Below are positions 24,206-32,798 of a stretch of 40,389 nt of DNA, piece after piece. The notes beneath the pieces were generated by a model. The model saw nothing but the letters and a program-made list of their open reading frames with translations, made no database searches and had not been told where the DNA came from. The stretch covers positions 1 to 40,389 of the forward strand of contig JAJSAC010000023.1 of NCBI GenBank assembly GCA_024274915.1, written 5' to 3'. The position numbers were made by a program, and so were the translations under genes. This DNA is from Thermodesulfobacteriota bacterium. GTDB taxonomy: Bacteria; Thermosulfidibacterota; Thermosulfidibacteria; Thermosulfidibacterales; B14-G1. Numbering within the stretch: position 1 is the first letter of the stretch; every line of letters begins with the position of its first letter.

Positions 24206-26871
24206 GAGATAGCCTCTCTCTCCTCCATTTTTATCATCTCCCTTACCAGCTCAATCTCTTCCTCCCTGGATGAAACCTCCCCCCTCAATCTGGCCACCAG
24301 AATGGCATTCAGTATCTTGGAGAAGATTGGTCCTGGTTCCAATCCCATGTCCACCAGATCCTTACCCGATAGGGCTGTTTTCACCTTCCTCAGATGTGTG
24401 AGGTAAAGGGACACATCCTTTTTCACCCCCTCTTTGGTAGAGTAGGCCATGGTGTAGAGGATAGTTTCCAAGGCCAAAGGTTTGAAGAGCCTGTACACCT
24501 GGGAAGGGTCCAACTTACCAGCAGACAGAATCCTGACGGCGTGGGGAGTCTTCTCATGGGCCTCTATCAACACCCTAGCGTACCTTTTTGGAATGGCCAA
24601 TTTTTTGGAAAGACCCTTAACTTCCCTGGTGGGGAGATCCTTGAAAAGGGCAGCCATGTAAACGATCCAGGAAGCGGCTTTCTCTTCCATGAACAGGAGT
24701 TCATACCAGGCCAAGACCTCGTCTACCCGAACAAATAGCTGCCTGATCTCATGAGTCAGGCGAAGCTGGGGGTGTATGAAGGGTAGGAGACCCAGCTTCT
24801 CCATTCTTTCCACCATCCTCAGGGGTTCTTTTTCGGAAAGCATCTGCCTCAGCTCGGAGTATAGCCTCACACCAGAAACCCGGTTCAATAAGCCCTGCTT
24901 CACAGCCTGCTTTATCAACCTCTCCGTTTGGCCACCTATCTTAAATCCATAGCGCTGCTCGAAACGCACAGCCCTAAAGGCTCTGGTAGGGTCTTCCACG
25001 AAGCTGAGATTGTGAATCACCCTGATCACCTTCTCCTTCAGGTCTTTTTGACCGCCAAAATAGTCTATAAGAGTGAAGGCCTCGGGCCTGTTCAGTTTTA
25101 TAGCCATGGCGTTAATGGTAAAATCCCTTCGATAGAGATCCCTCTTTATGGACCCCTCCCTCACCTCCGGGAGAGCCCCGGGCTTCTCGTAGTACTCCAT
25201 CCGGGCCGTAGCCACATCTATCTTTTTCCCATCGGGAAGGACAACAACGGCCGTCTTAAACCTTTCGTGTTTATTGGCTCTACCCCCCAAGGTCTGGGCC
25301 AAAGCGTCTGCGTATCTCAACCCGTCTCCTTCCACCACCAAGTCGAGATCCAGATTGGGTACCCTTAAAAGGAGGTCCCTGACAAATCCTCCTACCAAAA
25401 AGACGTTATATCCGAGTTTCTCTGCCACTTTCCCAGCCTGCTGGACAACGTCCCAGAGGTCACGGGGGAGGCGATCTTTCATCAATACTTTAACGTTCTT
25501 AACAAAAGGTTCTCGTCCCCCTATCCTCAAGGGCTTAGGTTTTATAGAAAGATCTCTGTAAAGGGTTCTCAGAAGCTCTCCCCGGGTAACTACCCCAACC
25601 ACCTTGTCCCCTTTCACCACGGGCACCATTCTTTGGCCTTTCTCCAGCATGATCTCCTCTAATTCTTCCAAAGAGGTGTCAGGGGAGACGGTGTGGATAT
25701 CGGTGGTCATATAATCCTGGACAGGGGCTTCGTGAAGGCGGTGATAAATGGCCTTTTCTACGGTCTGCCGGGTGATTATGCCCAAAAGCTCTCCCCTATC
25801 CATGACCAAGAGAGAATTTATATTGAACCTCACCATGGTCCTTTCCGCCTCCTGGATACTCACTTGGGGGGAGACACTGATGGGAGGTGTGGTCATAATA
25901 TCCTTAGCCCTTTTAGCTACAACTAGATGCTCCTTAAGGAGCTCTAGCAATTTATCCTTCACTTGGATCAGGGTGAGATCCTTCACCACTGCAGAGGCCG
26001 CCGTAGAATGGCCGCCACCGCCAAATTCCTCAACTATGGCCCCCACATCCACTGCCTCTATCCTACTCCTGGCGATAACAGTGATTCTGTCATCCATCCT
26101 GGCCAGCACAAAAAGGACGTTGAGGTTCTCCATGTCCTTCAATTTGTGGGCCAGGATGGCCAGATCACCCACGTACCTTTCCCGGGATATGGTGGTAATG
26201 GCTACGTCCACACCGTGGATGGTGTGGATCTGAGTGTTTTGGATCATCTCGTTGAGGAGCTCGACCTGCTCTGCTGTTAAGTCTCGCTTCACATAATCGG
26301 AGACAAAGTTTAAGTCTGCCCCACAACCTAAGAGATGGGCAGCTGCCTCCAAATCTCTGGGAGTTGTAGAGTTAAAGGTGAAGGAACCTGTGTCCTCGTA
26401 AATCCCTAAGGCCAAAAGGGTAGCCTCTTCAGGGCTTAGGGGAATATTCCTTTTCTTGAAGATTTCCACAAGGAGGGTTGCGGCTGCTCCTACTTCGTCC
26501 ACCACTTCCAAATCCCCCTCTATGTCTTGGGGATGGGCAGGATGGTGGTCGTAGATGTGGATCTTGGCCTGGCCCACCTCTACCACCTTGGCCAGATCTC
26601 CTATGCGTTCTTTTAGTTTGGTGTCCACCAAAACCATAAGTTCCACTTCTAGAGGATCTATTTGAGATGAACTGAGAAATTCCAAGGCGAAAGGGGACTC
26701 CTTTAGGTAATCCCGCACTTTTTTCTCTTGAGCCCCTGGGAAGACCAGGTGGGCTTGAGGGTAGAGTTTCTTGGCTGCAACCATGCAGGCCAAGGCGTCG
26801 AAATCTGCCATTATATGGGTAGTGATGATCTGCATCTTTTCTAGAATACTCTCCATCATCTCCTTGTGCAA
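24202..26871 (-). CDS. DHH-CBS-tRNA nucleotidyltransferase fusion (CCA- or A-adding type)
   Basis: An 889-residue multidomain protein. An N-terminal DHH phosphoesterase has ADFDALA at 22-28, DTK at 83-85 and DHH at 108-110; DHHA1 has the GGGGHS segment (284-289); a CBS pair spans about 322-440; and a class II poly(A)/CCA polymerase core has GGFVRD at 494-499 and DLD at 508-510, followed by the tRNA-binding helices. Fusions of this layout occur in Aquifex-like and deltaproteobacterial genomes, some as separate CC- and A-adding enzymes. Which bases this one adds cannot be read from sequence. TTG at 26871 is the outermost start; ATG near 26835 gives the family-like QIITTHIMADFD beginning. It is co-transcribed with the GH57 gene. 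Confidence 0.88.
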   Translation of the reverse strand: MHKEMMESILEKMQIITTHIMADFDALACMVAAKKLYPQAHLVFPGAQEKKVRDYLKESPFALEFLSSSQIDPLEVELMVLVDTKLKERIGDLAKVVEVGQAKIHIYDHHPAHPQDIEGDLEVVDEVGAAATLLVEIFKKRNIPLSPEEATLLALGIYEDTGSFTFNSTTPRDLEAAAHLLGCGADLNFVSDYVKRDLTAEQVELLNEMIQNTQIHTIHGVDVAITTISRERYVGDLAILAHKLKDMENLNVLFVLARMDDRITVIARSRIEAVDVGAIVEEFGGGGHSTAASAVVKDLTLIQVKDKLLELLKEHLVVAKRAKDIMTTPPISVSPQVSIQEAERTMVRFNINSLLVMDRGELLGIITRQTVEKAIYHRLHEAPVQDYMTTDIHTVSPDTSLEELEEIMLEKGQRMVPVVKGDKVVGVVTRGELLRTLYRDLSIKPKPLRIGGREPFVKNVKVLMKDRLPRDLWDVVQQAGKVAEKLGYNVFLVGGFVRDLLLRVPNLDLDLVVEGDGLRYADALAQTLGGRANKHERFKTAVVVLPDGKKIDVATARMEYYEKPGALPEVREGSIKRDLYRRDFTINAMAIKLNRPEAFTLIDYFGGQKDLKEKVIRVIHNLSFVEDPTRAFRAVRFEQRYGFKIGGQTERLIKQAVKQGLLNRVSGVRLYSELRQMLSEKEPLRMVERMEKLGLLPFIHPQLRLTHEIRQLFVRVDEVLAWYELLFMEEKAASWIVYMAALFKDLPTREVKGLSKKLAIPKRYARVLIEAHEKTPHAVRILSAGKLDPSQVYRLFKPLALETILYTMAYSTKEGVKKDVSLYLTHLRKVKTALSGKDLVDMGLEPGPIFSKILNAILVARLRGEVSSREEEIELVREMIKMEEREAIS

Positions 26872-26898
26872 TCCCAGGGGCAGACCTTCCTTTTTGCT

Positions 26899-26924
26899 TT
26901 CAATAAACTTTTTTAACTATTGAA
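26899..26924. promoter_or_regulatory. Inverted repeat between divergent operons
   Basis: TTCAATA (26899-26905) and TATTGAA (26918-26924) are exact inverted arms with a 12-bp spacer. It overlaps the -35 of the candidate promoter at 26920-26949, a position where a regulator could act on the liv operon. Binding is only inferred. Confidence 0.35.
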
Positions 26925-26949
26925 TTGCCCTTTGCCGGTGTTTTATAAG
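26920..26949 (+). promoter_or_regulatory. Candidate sigma-70-type promoter of the liv operon
   Basis: TTGAAT (26920-26925) and TATAAG (26944-26949) are separated by 18 bp and lie about 30 bp before the start of the first binding-protein gene, with a ribosome binding site GGAGGGTGG at 26968-26976. The -10 matches five of six bases and the -35 four of six. Confidence 0.5.
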
Positions 26950-26979
26950 GAACTTTAACTCTTTTCTGGAGGGTGGAGC

Positions 26980-28179
26980 ATGGGCAAGGTGAAGAGGGGA
27001 ATGATAAAGGTTTTTATTTTCCTTCTAGGAGTCTTCCTCTTCTCCTTTCCTTTTACCTCCTCCCACGGGGAGGAGGTGTATAAAATAGGAGCAATCTTTG
27101 CCGTTACGGGTCCCGCGGCCTGGCTGGGGGATCCCGAGAAAAAGGCCATAGAGCTCATGGTAGAGAGGCTAAATAAACAGGGAGGAATTCAAGAGAAGAA
27201 GATCAAAGTGGTCATTTATGACACCCAGGGAGATCCTCAGATAGCTGTTTTGAAGGCCCGGGAGTTGGTGACGAAGAACCATGTGATGGCTATACTGGGC
27301 CCTAGCCGGACCCCCACTTCTGCAGCGGTCATGAAGGCCCTCCAGTTGGACAAGGAGAAAAATCGCTTTCGTATACCCATGGTGAGCTGCGCGGCGGGCA
27401 GAATCCTCACCCAACCTGTAAAGCCCTGGGTCTTCACCACCCCCCAAACCAATGCCCTGGCGGCTGGGAAGGTCTTGGAGTATCTATCGTCCAAGGGTAT
27501 CAAAAGGGTGGCTGTAGTCTATGTATCCAACGAATTCGGCGAAGACGGATATAGCAACCTTAAGGGACTGGCTCCCCAATATGGAATTAAGATAGTGGGG
27601 GTAGAGACCTACGGGGGCAAGGACAGAGACATGACGGCCCAGCTCACCAAGCTGGCGGCTAAAAAGCCCAAGGCCATCATCAACTGGAGCGTGGGACCCA
27701 CTTCAGTGATAGTGACCAAGAACTTCAAGCAACTGGGACTGGACAGGAAGGGCATACTGTTGGTGATGAACCATGGCCAAGGTAACTTGAAGTACGTAGA
27801 GCTTTGTGGTGATGCAGCAGAAGGGGTGGTGCTACCATCCGGCAAAATACTGGTGGCCCGAGACCTTTCCAATACTGACCCCCAAAAGCAGGTACTCATG
27901 AAGTTCAAAGAGATGTACGAGAATGCTTATCACGAGTCTGTATCCCACTTCGCCGGTCACGCTTATGACGCCCTTATGTTGGTGGCGACAGCTATAGAGA
28001 AGGGGAAAGTGAGACCTGGGAACGGAGTGGCCCTGAGGAAGGCCCTGGAGACCAAAGTCTCTGGCTTCGTGGGAATAGACGGTGTCTTCCGGTACAGCCC
28101 TCGGGACCACAACGGTCTCTCCATAGGGGATTTAGTCATGCTCAAAGTGGAAAAAGGACGATTTATTTTGGCCCGGTAG
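26980..28179 (+). CDS. Branched-chain amino acid-type ABC transporter substrate-binding protein (copy 1)
   Basis: A 399-residue periplasmic binding protein of the Leu/Ile/Val type 1 fold. It has a hydrophobic signal sequence (residues about 10-28), mature start near EEVYKIGAIF, ligand-site motifs VTGPAAWLGD, DTQGDPQIAVLKARELV, GPSRTPTSAA, GGKDRDMTAQL and FAGHAYDALMLV. The ligand is not evident; GPSRTPTS is close to binding proteins for amino acids, amides or aromatic acids. It starts after GGAGGGTGG. The second copy follows immediately, and the DNA shares a near-identical 142-bp block. It is likely expressed from the promoter at 26920-26949. Confidence 0.9.
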   Translation: MGKVKRGMIKVFIFLLGVFLFSFPFTSSHGEEVYKIGAIFAVTGPAAWLGDPEKKAIELMVERLNKQGGIQEKKIKVVIYDTQGDPQIAVLKARELVTKNHVMAILGPSRTPTSAAVMKALQLDKEKNRFRIPMVSCAAGRILTQPVKPWVFTTPQTNALAAGKVLEYLSSKGIKRVAVVYVSNEFGEDGYSNLKGLAPQYGIKIVGVETYGGKDRDMTAQLTKLAAKKPKAIINWSVGPTSVIVTKNFKQLGLDRKGILLVMNHGQGNLKYVELCGDAAEGVVLPSGKILVARDLSNTDPQKQVLMKFKEMYENAYHESVSHFAGHAYDALMLVATAIEKGKVRPGNGVALRKALETKVSGFVGIDGVFRYSPRDHNGLSIGDLVMLKVEKGRFILAR

Positions 28180-28248
28180 GGCCCCATCTGGTCTTTTCCC
28201 AGAGCAAGTCTAAAAAATTTAAGACATTAACCATTAAAGGAGGGAAAA

Positions 28249-29433
28249 ATGAAAAAGATAACTGTAGCCTTGTTGGCCCTGATAGTGGGGCTAGTCTGGA
28301 GCACCACCAGGTTAGATGCTGGTGAAGCAGTGTACAAGATAGGGGCCATCTTTGCTGTCACGGGTCCTGCTGCTTGGTTGGGAGACCCCGAGAAGAAGGC
28401 AGCGGAGCTTCTGGAGAAAAAAATAAACGAAAAGGGCGGTGTCAACGGTATGAAGGTAGAAGTGATCGTCATGGACACTCAGGGCGATCCCCAGACAGCC
28501 GTCCTCAAGGCTCGGGAACTGGTAACCAAGAGGGGTGTTATGGCTCTGGTGGGTCCTAGCCGGACTCCTACCTCGGCGGCCATCATGAAAGCCCTGCAGC
28601 TGGACAAGAAAAAGCCCCGCTTCAAGGTACCCATGGTGAGCTGTGCGGCGGGCAGGATTCTCACTAAGCCAGTAAAACCCTGGGTGTTTACTACTCCCCA
28701 GACCAATGCCCTTGCCGCTGAGAGGATTGTGAAATACCTCTCGGACAAAGGCATAAAGAGGGTGGGAATAGTTTATGTATCCAACGGTTTTGGTGAGGAT
28801 GGCTACGAGAACCTCAAAGTGCTAGCTGCCAAGTACGGAGTGGAGATAGTGGGAGCCGAGACCTACGGGGGCAAGGACAGAGACATGACGGCCCAGCTCA
28901 CCAAGCTGGCGGCTAAAAAACCCAAGGCCATCATCAACTGGAGTGTAGGGCCCACTTCAGTGATAGTGACCAAGAACTTCAAGCAACTGGGACTGGACAA
29001 GAAGGATATATTGCTGGTGATGACCCATGGCCAGGGCAATATAAAGTACGTTGAGCTTTGCGGAGATGCTGCTGAGGGAGTTATTCTTCCTGCCGGCAAG
29101 ATTCTGGTAGCCCAGGAACTTCCGGACACCGATCCCCAGAAGCAGGTACTCATGAAGTTCAAAGAGATGTACGAGAAGAGATATAAAGAGCCGGTGTCTA
29201 CCTTCGCTGGCCATGCGTACGATGCCCTCATGCTGGTGGTGGAAGCCCTTGAGAAAGGCAAAGTTAAGCCCGGCGATGGCGCAGCCCTAAGGGAAGCACT
29301 GGAGAGCAGAACAGCCGCCTTTGTGGGTATTGATGGGATTTTCCACTATAACCCCAAGGACCACAATGGCCTCTCGGTGGAAGATCTAGTGATGCTTAAG
29401 ATTGAGAAGGGAACCTTCCGGTTGACCAAATAA
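28249..29433 (+). CDS. Branched-chain amino acid-type ABC transporter substrate-binding protein (copy 2)
   Basis: A 394-residue paralogue of the previous protein, visibly more than two-thirds identical along the whole mature chain. The signal peptide is different (KKITVALLALIVGLVW), while the ligand-site motifs VTGPAAWLGD, GPSRTPTSAA, WVFTTPQTNALAA, GGKDRDMTAQL and FAGHAYDALMLV are unchanged. It has its own ribosome binding site GGAGGG before ATG at 28249, 69 bp after the first copy. Two binding proteins can share one permease, giving broader ligand range. The sequence blocks that are identical to copy 1 suggest recent conversion. Confidence 0.9.
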   Translation: MKKITVALLALIVGLVWSTTRLDAGEAVYKIGAIFAVTGPAAWLGDPEKKAAELLEKKINEKGGVNGMKVEVIVMDTQGDPQTAVLKARELVTKRGVMALVGPSRTPTSAAIMKALQLDKKKPRFKVPMVSCAAGRILTKPVKPWVFTTPQTNALAAERIVKYLSDKGIKRVGIVYVSNGFGEDGYENLKVLAAKYGVEIVGAETYGGKDRDMTAQLTKLAAKKPKAIINWSVGPTSVIVTKNFKQLGLDKKDILLVMTHGQGNIKYVELCGDAAEGVILPAGKILVAQELPDTDPQKQVLMKFKEMYEKRYKEPVSTFAGHAYDALMLVVEALEKGKVKPGDGAALREALESRTAAFVGIDGIFHYNPKDHNGLSVEDLVMLKIEKGTFRLTK

Positions 29434-29451
29434 TCACCTTTTGGCTAGTTA

Positions 29452-29480
29452 GGGGGCGCGGGGGACACCCGGCCCCCTTT
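29452..29480 (+). terminator. Intercistronic hairpin between binding protein and permease genes
   Basis: A GC-rich stem of GGGGGCGCGGG with CCCGGCCCCC (29452-29477) is followed by only three T. This is weak as a terminator, but at this position a structure can lower permease expression relative to the binding protein, as in other ABC operons. The role is inferred. Confidence 0.5.
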
Positions 29481-29491
29481 CCTAATGGTAG

Positions 29492-30379
29492 ATGGAGGTG
29501 AAGTTGGCCCAGCTGGTTCAGTACATCTTCGCCGGTCTAACCATGGGGGTGATCTATGCCCTCACCGGAGTTGGATTCAACCTTATCTACAATGCCACAG
29601 GGGTTATTAACTTCGCCCAAGGGGAATTTGTCATGTTGGGCGCCATGTTCCTTTACACCTTCCAGGAAGTTCTCCACTGGCCTCCTTTTATCTCCTTACC
29701 CCTGGTTTTCCTCATGGGGGGATTGGTAGGGGTGGTCTTTGAGTATGGAGTGGTGAAGCCCCTCATACGCCTGGGAGTCATAACTGTCATCATTGGCACC
29801 ATTGGAGCCTCGGTGGTCCTGAAAGGCGGGGCCATGTTGGTCTGGGGTAAGAATGCCTTGGCAGTGGAACCCCTCATTTCCGAGAAACCCGTGGCTTTCC
29901 TGGGGGCCTCCCTAAATACCCAAGTGCTAGTGGTTCTGATGGTGACGGCCATTGCCGTGGCCATATTCTGGTATTTCTTTGGTTTCACCATCTTGGGCAA
30001 GGCCATTCAGGCCTGTTCTGTAAATCCCCTGGCAGCCCGCTTGGCAGGTGTGCCAGTAGAAAGGATGATCACCCTCTCCTTCTGTTTCAGCGGCGCCTTG
30101 TCAGCCCTGGCGGGAGGGCTTATCGCCCCCATCACCCTGGCCGAGTATGACATGGGCACCATGTTGGCCTTGAAAGGCTTCTGCGCCGCCATCATAGGGG
30201 GGCTAGGCAACAACCCTGGTGCCATGGTAGGAGGTCTCCTCCTGGGAGTGATGGAAGGCCTCAGTGCCGGGTACCTCTCTTCGGGATACAAAGACGCCCT
30301 GGCTTTCCTGGTTCTTATCCTAGTCCTCTTTTGGCGTCCTGAAGGCCTCATCACCCGGGGGAAGGGAGAGCGGGTTTGA
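29492..30379 (+). CDS. livH: Branched-chain amino acid-type ABC transporter permease (LivH)
   Basis: A 295-residue inner-membrane permease with about eight helices. NLIYNATGVINFAQGEF near 30-47 is the LivH signature and GGLGNNPGAMVGGLLLGV near 233 is the conserved cytoplasmic coupling region. The ATG at 29492 has no ribosome binding site. A TTG at 29504 would follow GGAGG by 5 bp and give a start MAQLVQYIFAGL that fits the family better; both are possible. The stop overlaps livM as TTGA. It pairs with the livM product to form the channel. Confidence 0.92.
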   Translation: MEVKLAQLVQYIFAGLTMGVIYALTGVGFNLIYNATGVINFAQGEFVMLGAMFLYTFQEVLHWPPFISLPLVFLMGGLVGVVFEYGVVKPLIRLGVITVIIGTIGASVVLKGGAMLVWGKNALAVEPLISEKPVAFLGASLNTQVLVVLMVTAIAVAIFWYFFGFTILGKAIQACSVNPLAARLAGVPVERMITLSFCFSGALSALAGGLIAPITLAEYDMGTMLALKGFCAAIIGGLGNNPGAMVGGLLLGVMEGLSAGYLSSGYKDALAFLVLILVLFWRPEGLITRGKGERV

Positions 30380-31317
30380 AAAAGGACTATCTCCTCTTGC
30401 TAGTGGTAGCCCTGGCGGCCTTCGCCTTGCCTATGATCCTCCCAGGAGATTACTACGTGGAAGTCTTCCTTTTCATGGGCATAAATATCTTGGTAGCCTT
30501 GGGCCTGTCCCTCCTCATGGGCTATGCTGGCCAGATATCTCTAGGCCACGCGGGATTCTATGGAATGGGAGCATACATCTCAGGGGCCCTTTCAGCCCAT
30601 CTAGGATGGCCAGTACCTCTGGCTGCCTTAATGGCCCTAGTAGCCACTGCCCTGGTAGCGGGTCTGATAGGTTGGCCCACTCTACGCCTAAAAGGTCACT
30701 ACCTGGCCATGGCCACTTTGGGTCTAGGAATCATCCTCTACATTCTTTTTGTCCAACTCAGAAGCATTACGGGTGGGGCCTCTGGCCTAGCAGGAATCCA
30801 ACCTGTTCATATAGGTGGTTTTTACCTGGACACCCCCCGCCGTTACTGTTACTTGGTGTGGGCCCTGGTGATTCTATCTTTTCTCTTCTCTATAAATCTG
30901 GTGAGATCTAGGACCGGCCTGGCTTTGAGGGCTTTGCACTATAGCGAAGTAGCCGCCTCAACCCTTGGGATAGACGTGGCAAAATACAAACTCCAGGTCT
31001 TTGTCTTCTCCTGCGTTCTTGCAGCTCTGGGGGGCATCCTCTATGCTCATTACATCACATTCATCAGTCCCGAGACCTTTGGCTTCATGTACTCCATAAA
31101 ACTGGTGGTTATGATAGTTCTAGGGGGTATGTATTCCCTCTGGGGTGCCCTTTTAGGAGGGGCCTTCCTCTCCCTTTTGCCGGAGTTTCTCCATCGCCTG
31201 GAAGACTTTGAGGTGATGGTTAATGGGCTCATCCTCCTCATGATCCTCATTTTTCTCCCGGGAGGCTTGGTGGGGCTCCTCCAGAAGATAGGAGAAAAGA
31301 TCCGTGGTCATTCTTGA
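30376..31317 (+). CDS. livM: Branched-chain amino acid-type ABC transporter permease (LivM)
   Basis: A 313-residue permease with about nine helices. LLMGYAGQISLGHAGFYGMGAY near 46-67 is the LivM signature, and LVVMIVLGGMYSLWGALLGG near 238 is the coupling region. The start is TTG at 30376, which overlaps the livH stop as TTGA and follows GGGAG. The end overlaps livG by 14 bp. Residues 10-30 are the first helix, not a signal peptide. It is part of the same transport complex; no special features. Confidence 0.92.
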   Translation: MKKDYLLLLVVALAAFALPMILPGDYYVEVFLFMGINILVALGLSLLMGYAGQISLGHAGFYGMGAYISGALSAHLGWPVPLAALMALVATALVAGLIGWPTLRLKGHYLAMATLGLGIILYILFVQLRSITGGASGLAGIQPVHIGGFYLDTPRRYCYLVWALVILSFLFSINLVRSRTGLALRALHYSEVAASTLGIDVAKYKLQVFVFSCVLAALGGILYAHYITFISPETFGFMYSIKLVVMIVLGGMYSLWGALLGGAFLSLLPEFLHRLEDFEVMVNGLILLMILIFLPGGLVGLLQKIGEKIRGHS

Positions 31318-32074
31318 TGCCAGAAATGTGAAGAGGTCCTTCGGTGGGGTTAAGGCCCTGAAAGGAGTGGACGTCACTGTTCAGGAGGGGACCATCACGG
31401 CTCTCATCGGGCCCAACGGTTCTGGCAAGACCACCCTATTCAATATCCTCTCTGGGATTCTCCCTATGGAGGAAGGTGAAATCATATTCATGAACCAAGA
31501 TATCGGAAAGTGGCCAGCCCACAAAAGGGCGCTCCTTGGTATGGCCAGGACCTTTCAGAACCTCCAGATCTTTCAAGAAATGTCAGTACTAGAGAACGTG
31601 ATGATAGGAGGATTCCGTCATACATCCTCAGGCTTCATGGCGGGGGGGTTATCCCTACCCAAGGTGAGGGGGGAGATGAAGGCTTTAGAGGGGAAGGCAA
31701 TAGAGCTCTTGGGGGAGCTGGGCCTCACCTCCTACGCCCATGTTCAGGCAGGAGAACTGCCCTTTGGGCTACAGCGAAAGGTAGAAATAGCTAGAGCCTT
31801 GGCTCTGGAACCCAAGCTTCTCCTCCTGGACGAACCGGCCGCTGGACTTACCACCAAGGAGACCTCGGACCTGGCCCGTTTTATCCACGGCCTGAAGGAG
31901 AGGGGTATCACCGTTTTCCTGGTGGAACACGACATGGACCTGGTCATGGGGATATCTGAGTGGATCATAGTACTCAACTTTGGCCAGAAAATTTACGAAG
32001 GGACGCCATTGGCAGTGAAGAGGGAAAGAACAGTGATCAAGGCCTATTTGGGAGAGAGGCGTGCTAAAGGCTAG
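31304..32074 (+). CDS. livG: Branched-chain amino acid-type ABC transporter ATP-binding protein (LivG)
   Basis: A 256-residue ABC ATPase. Walker A is GPNGSGKT at 36-43, the Q-loop lies in ARTFQNLQIFQ near 82, the signature reads LPFGLQRKVEIARAL near 154, Walker B is LLLLDEPAAGL near 172, and the H-switch is LVEHDMDLVMG. The signature begins LPFG instead of LSGG, which is usual for LivG proteins. The GTG at 31304 follows GGAG. It overlaps livF by 14 bp. It energises transport with LivF at the inner face of the membrane. Confidence 0.94.
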   Translation: MVILDARNVKRSFGGVKALKGVDVTVQEGTITALIGPNGSGKTTLFNILSGILPMEEGEIIFMNQDIGKWPAHKRALLGMARTFQNLQIFQEMSVLENVMIGGFRHTSSGFMAGGLSLPKVRGEMKALEGKAIELLGELGLTSYAHVQAGELPFGLQRKVEIARALALEPKLLLLDEPAAGLTTKETSDLARFIHGLKERGITVFLVEHDMDLVMGISEWIIVLNFGQKIYEGTPLAVKRERTVIKAYLGERRAKG

Positions 32075-32789
32075 GAGACTCAAGGTCTTTTACGGTCGGA
32101 TCCAGGCGGTGAAGGGGGTCAGCTTCCATATCCACAAAGGAGAGACAGTGGCTTTCATTGGCCCCAATGGTGCAGGGAAGAGCTCCGTTCTCATGGCCCT
32201 CTCCGGGGTGGTCAGGAAAGAAGGAGAGGTTATCTTGGAAGGTAGAGACATCTCCCAGCTTTCCCCTTACGCTTTGGCAAAAGAGGGGATCATCCAAGTT
32301 CCAGAAGGGCGCCAGGTCTTCTCCAGTTTAACTGTGGAAGAGAACCTCCTCTTGGGAGGATTCCCCAAAAGAAAGGACAAAAAGTGGATGAAAGAAACCA
32401 AAGAGTGGGTTTATCACCTCTTTCCCCTCCTGGCTGAGAGACGGAGACAACTTGCCGGATCCCTCTCCGGTGGCGAACAACAGATGTTAGCCCTGGGCCG
32501 GGCCCTCATGGGTGATCCCCGCATCCTTCTTTTGGACGAGCCAAGCTTGGGTCTGGCCCCTGTGATTGTTGAGGATATATACAGAACCTTGAGAGAACTT
32601 AGGAAGGAGAGGTCCATGTCCATAATATTGGTGGAACAGAACGCACCCCTGGCTCTAGAGTTCGCCCACAGGGCTTACGTTATGGAGTCAGGGGCCATCG
32701 TCCTCTCGGGAGAGACGGAGATGCTCATTTCGGACGACACGGTGCTGGACGTCTACTTGGGAAGGGCCCGGGAAGACTTCTTTGACTAG
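32061..32789 (+). CDS. livF: Branched-chain amino acid-type ABC transporter ATP-binding protein (LivF)
   Basis: A 242-residue ABC ATPase. Walker A is GPNGAGKS at 34-41, the Q-loop is in EGIIQVPEGRQVFSSLTVEENL near 74, the signature LSGGEQQMLALGRAL near 136, Walker B LLLDEPSLGL near 158 and the switch histidine is replaced by the LivF-type LVEQNAPLALE. The start is GTG at 32061 in a 14-bp overlap with livG, with GGGAGAGAGG upstream. It forms the ATPase heterodimer with LivG. PaaK follows after 9 bp, so all of these genes are one transcription unit. Confidence 0.94.
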   Translation: MLKARRLKVFYGRIQAVKGVSFHIHKGETVAFIGPNGAGKSSVLMALSGVVRKEGEVILEGRDISQLSPYALAKEGIIQVPEGRQVFSSLTVEENLLLGGFPKRKDKKWMKETKEWVYHLFPLLAERRRQLAGSLSGGEQQMLALGRALMGDPRILLLDEPSLGLAPVIVEDIYRTLRELRKERSMSIILVEQNAPLALEFAHRAYVMESGAIVLSGETEMLISDDTVLDVYLGRAREDFFD

Positions 32790-32798
32790 GGGGGAAGA

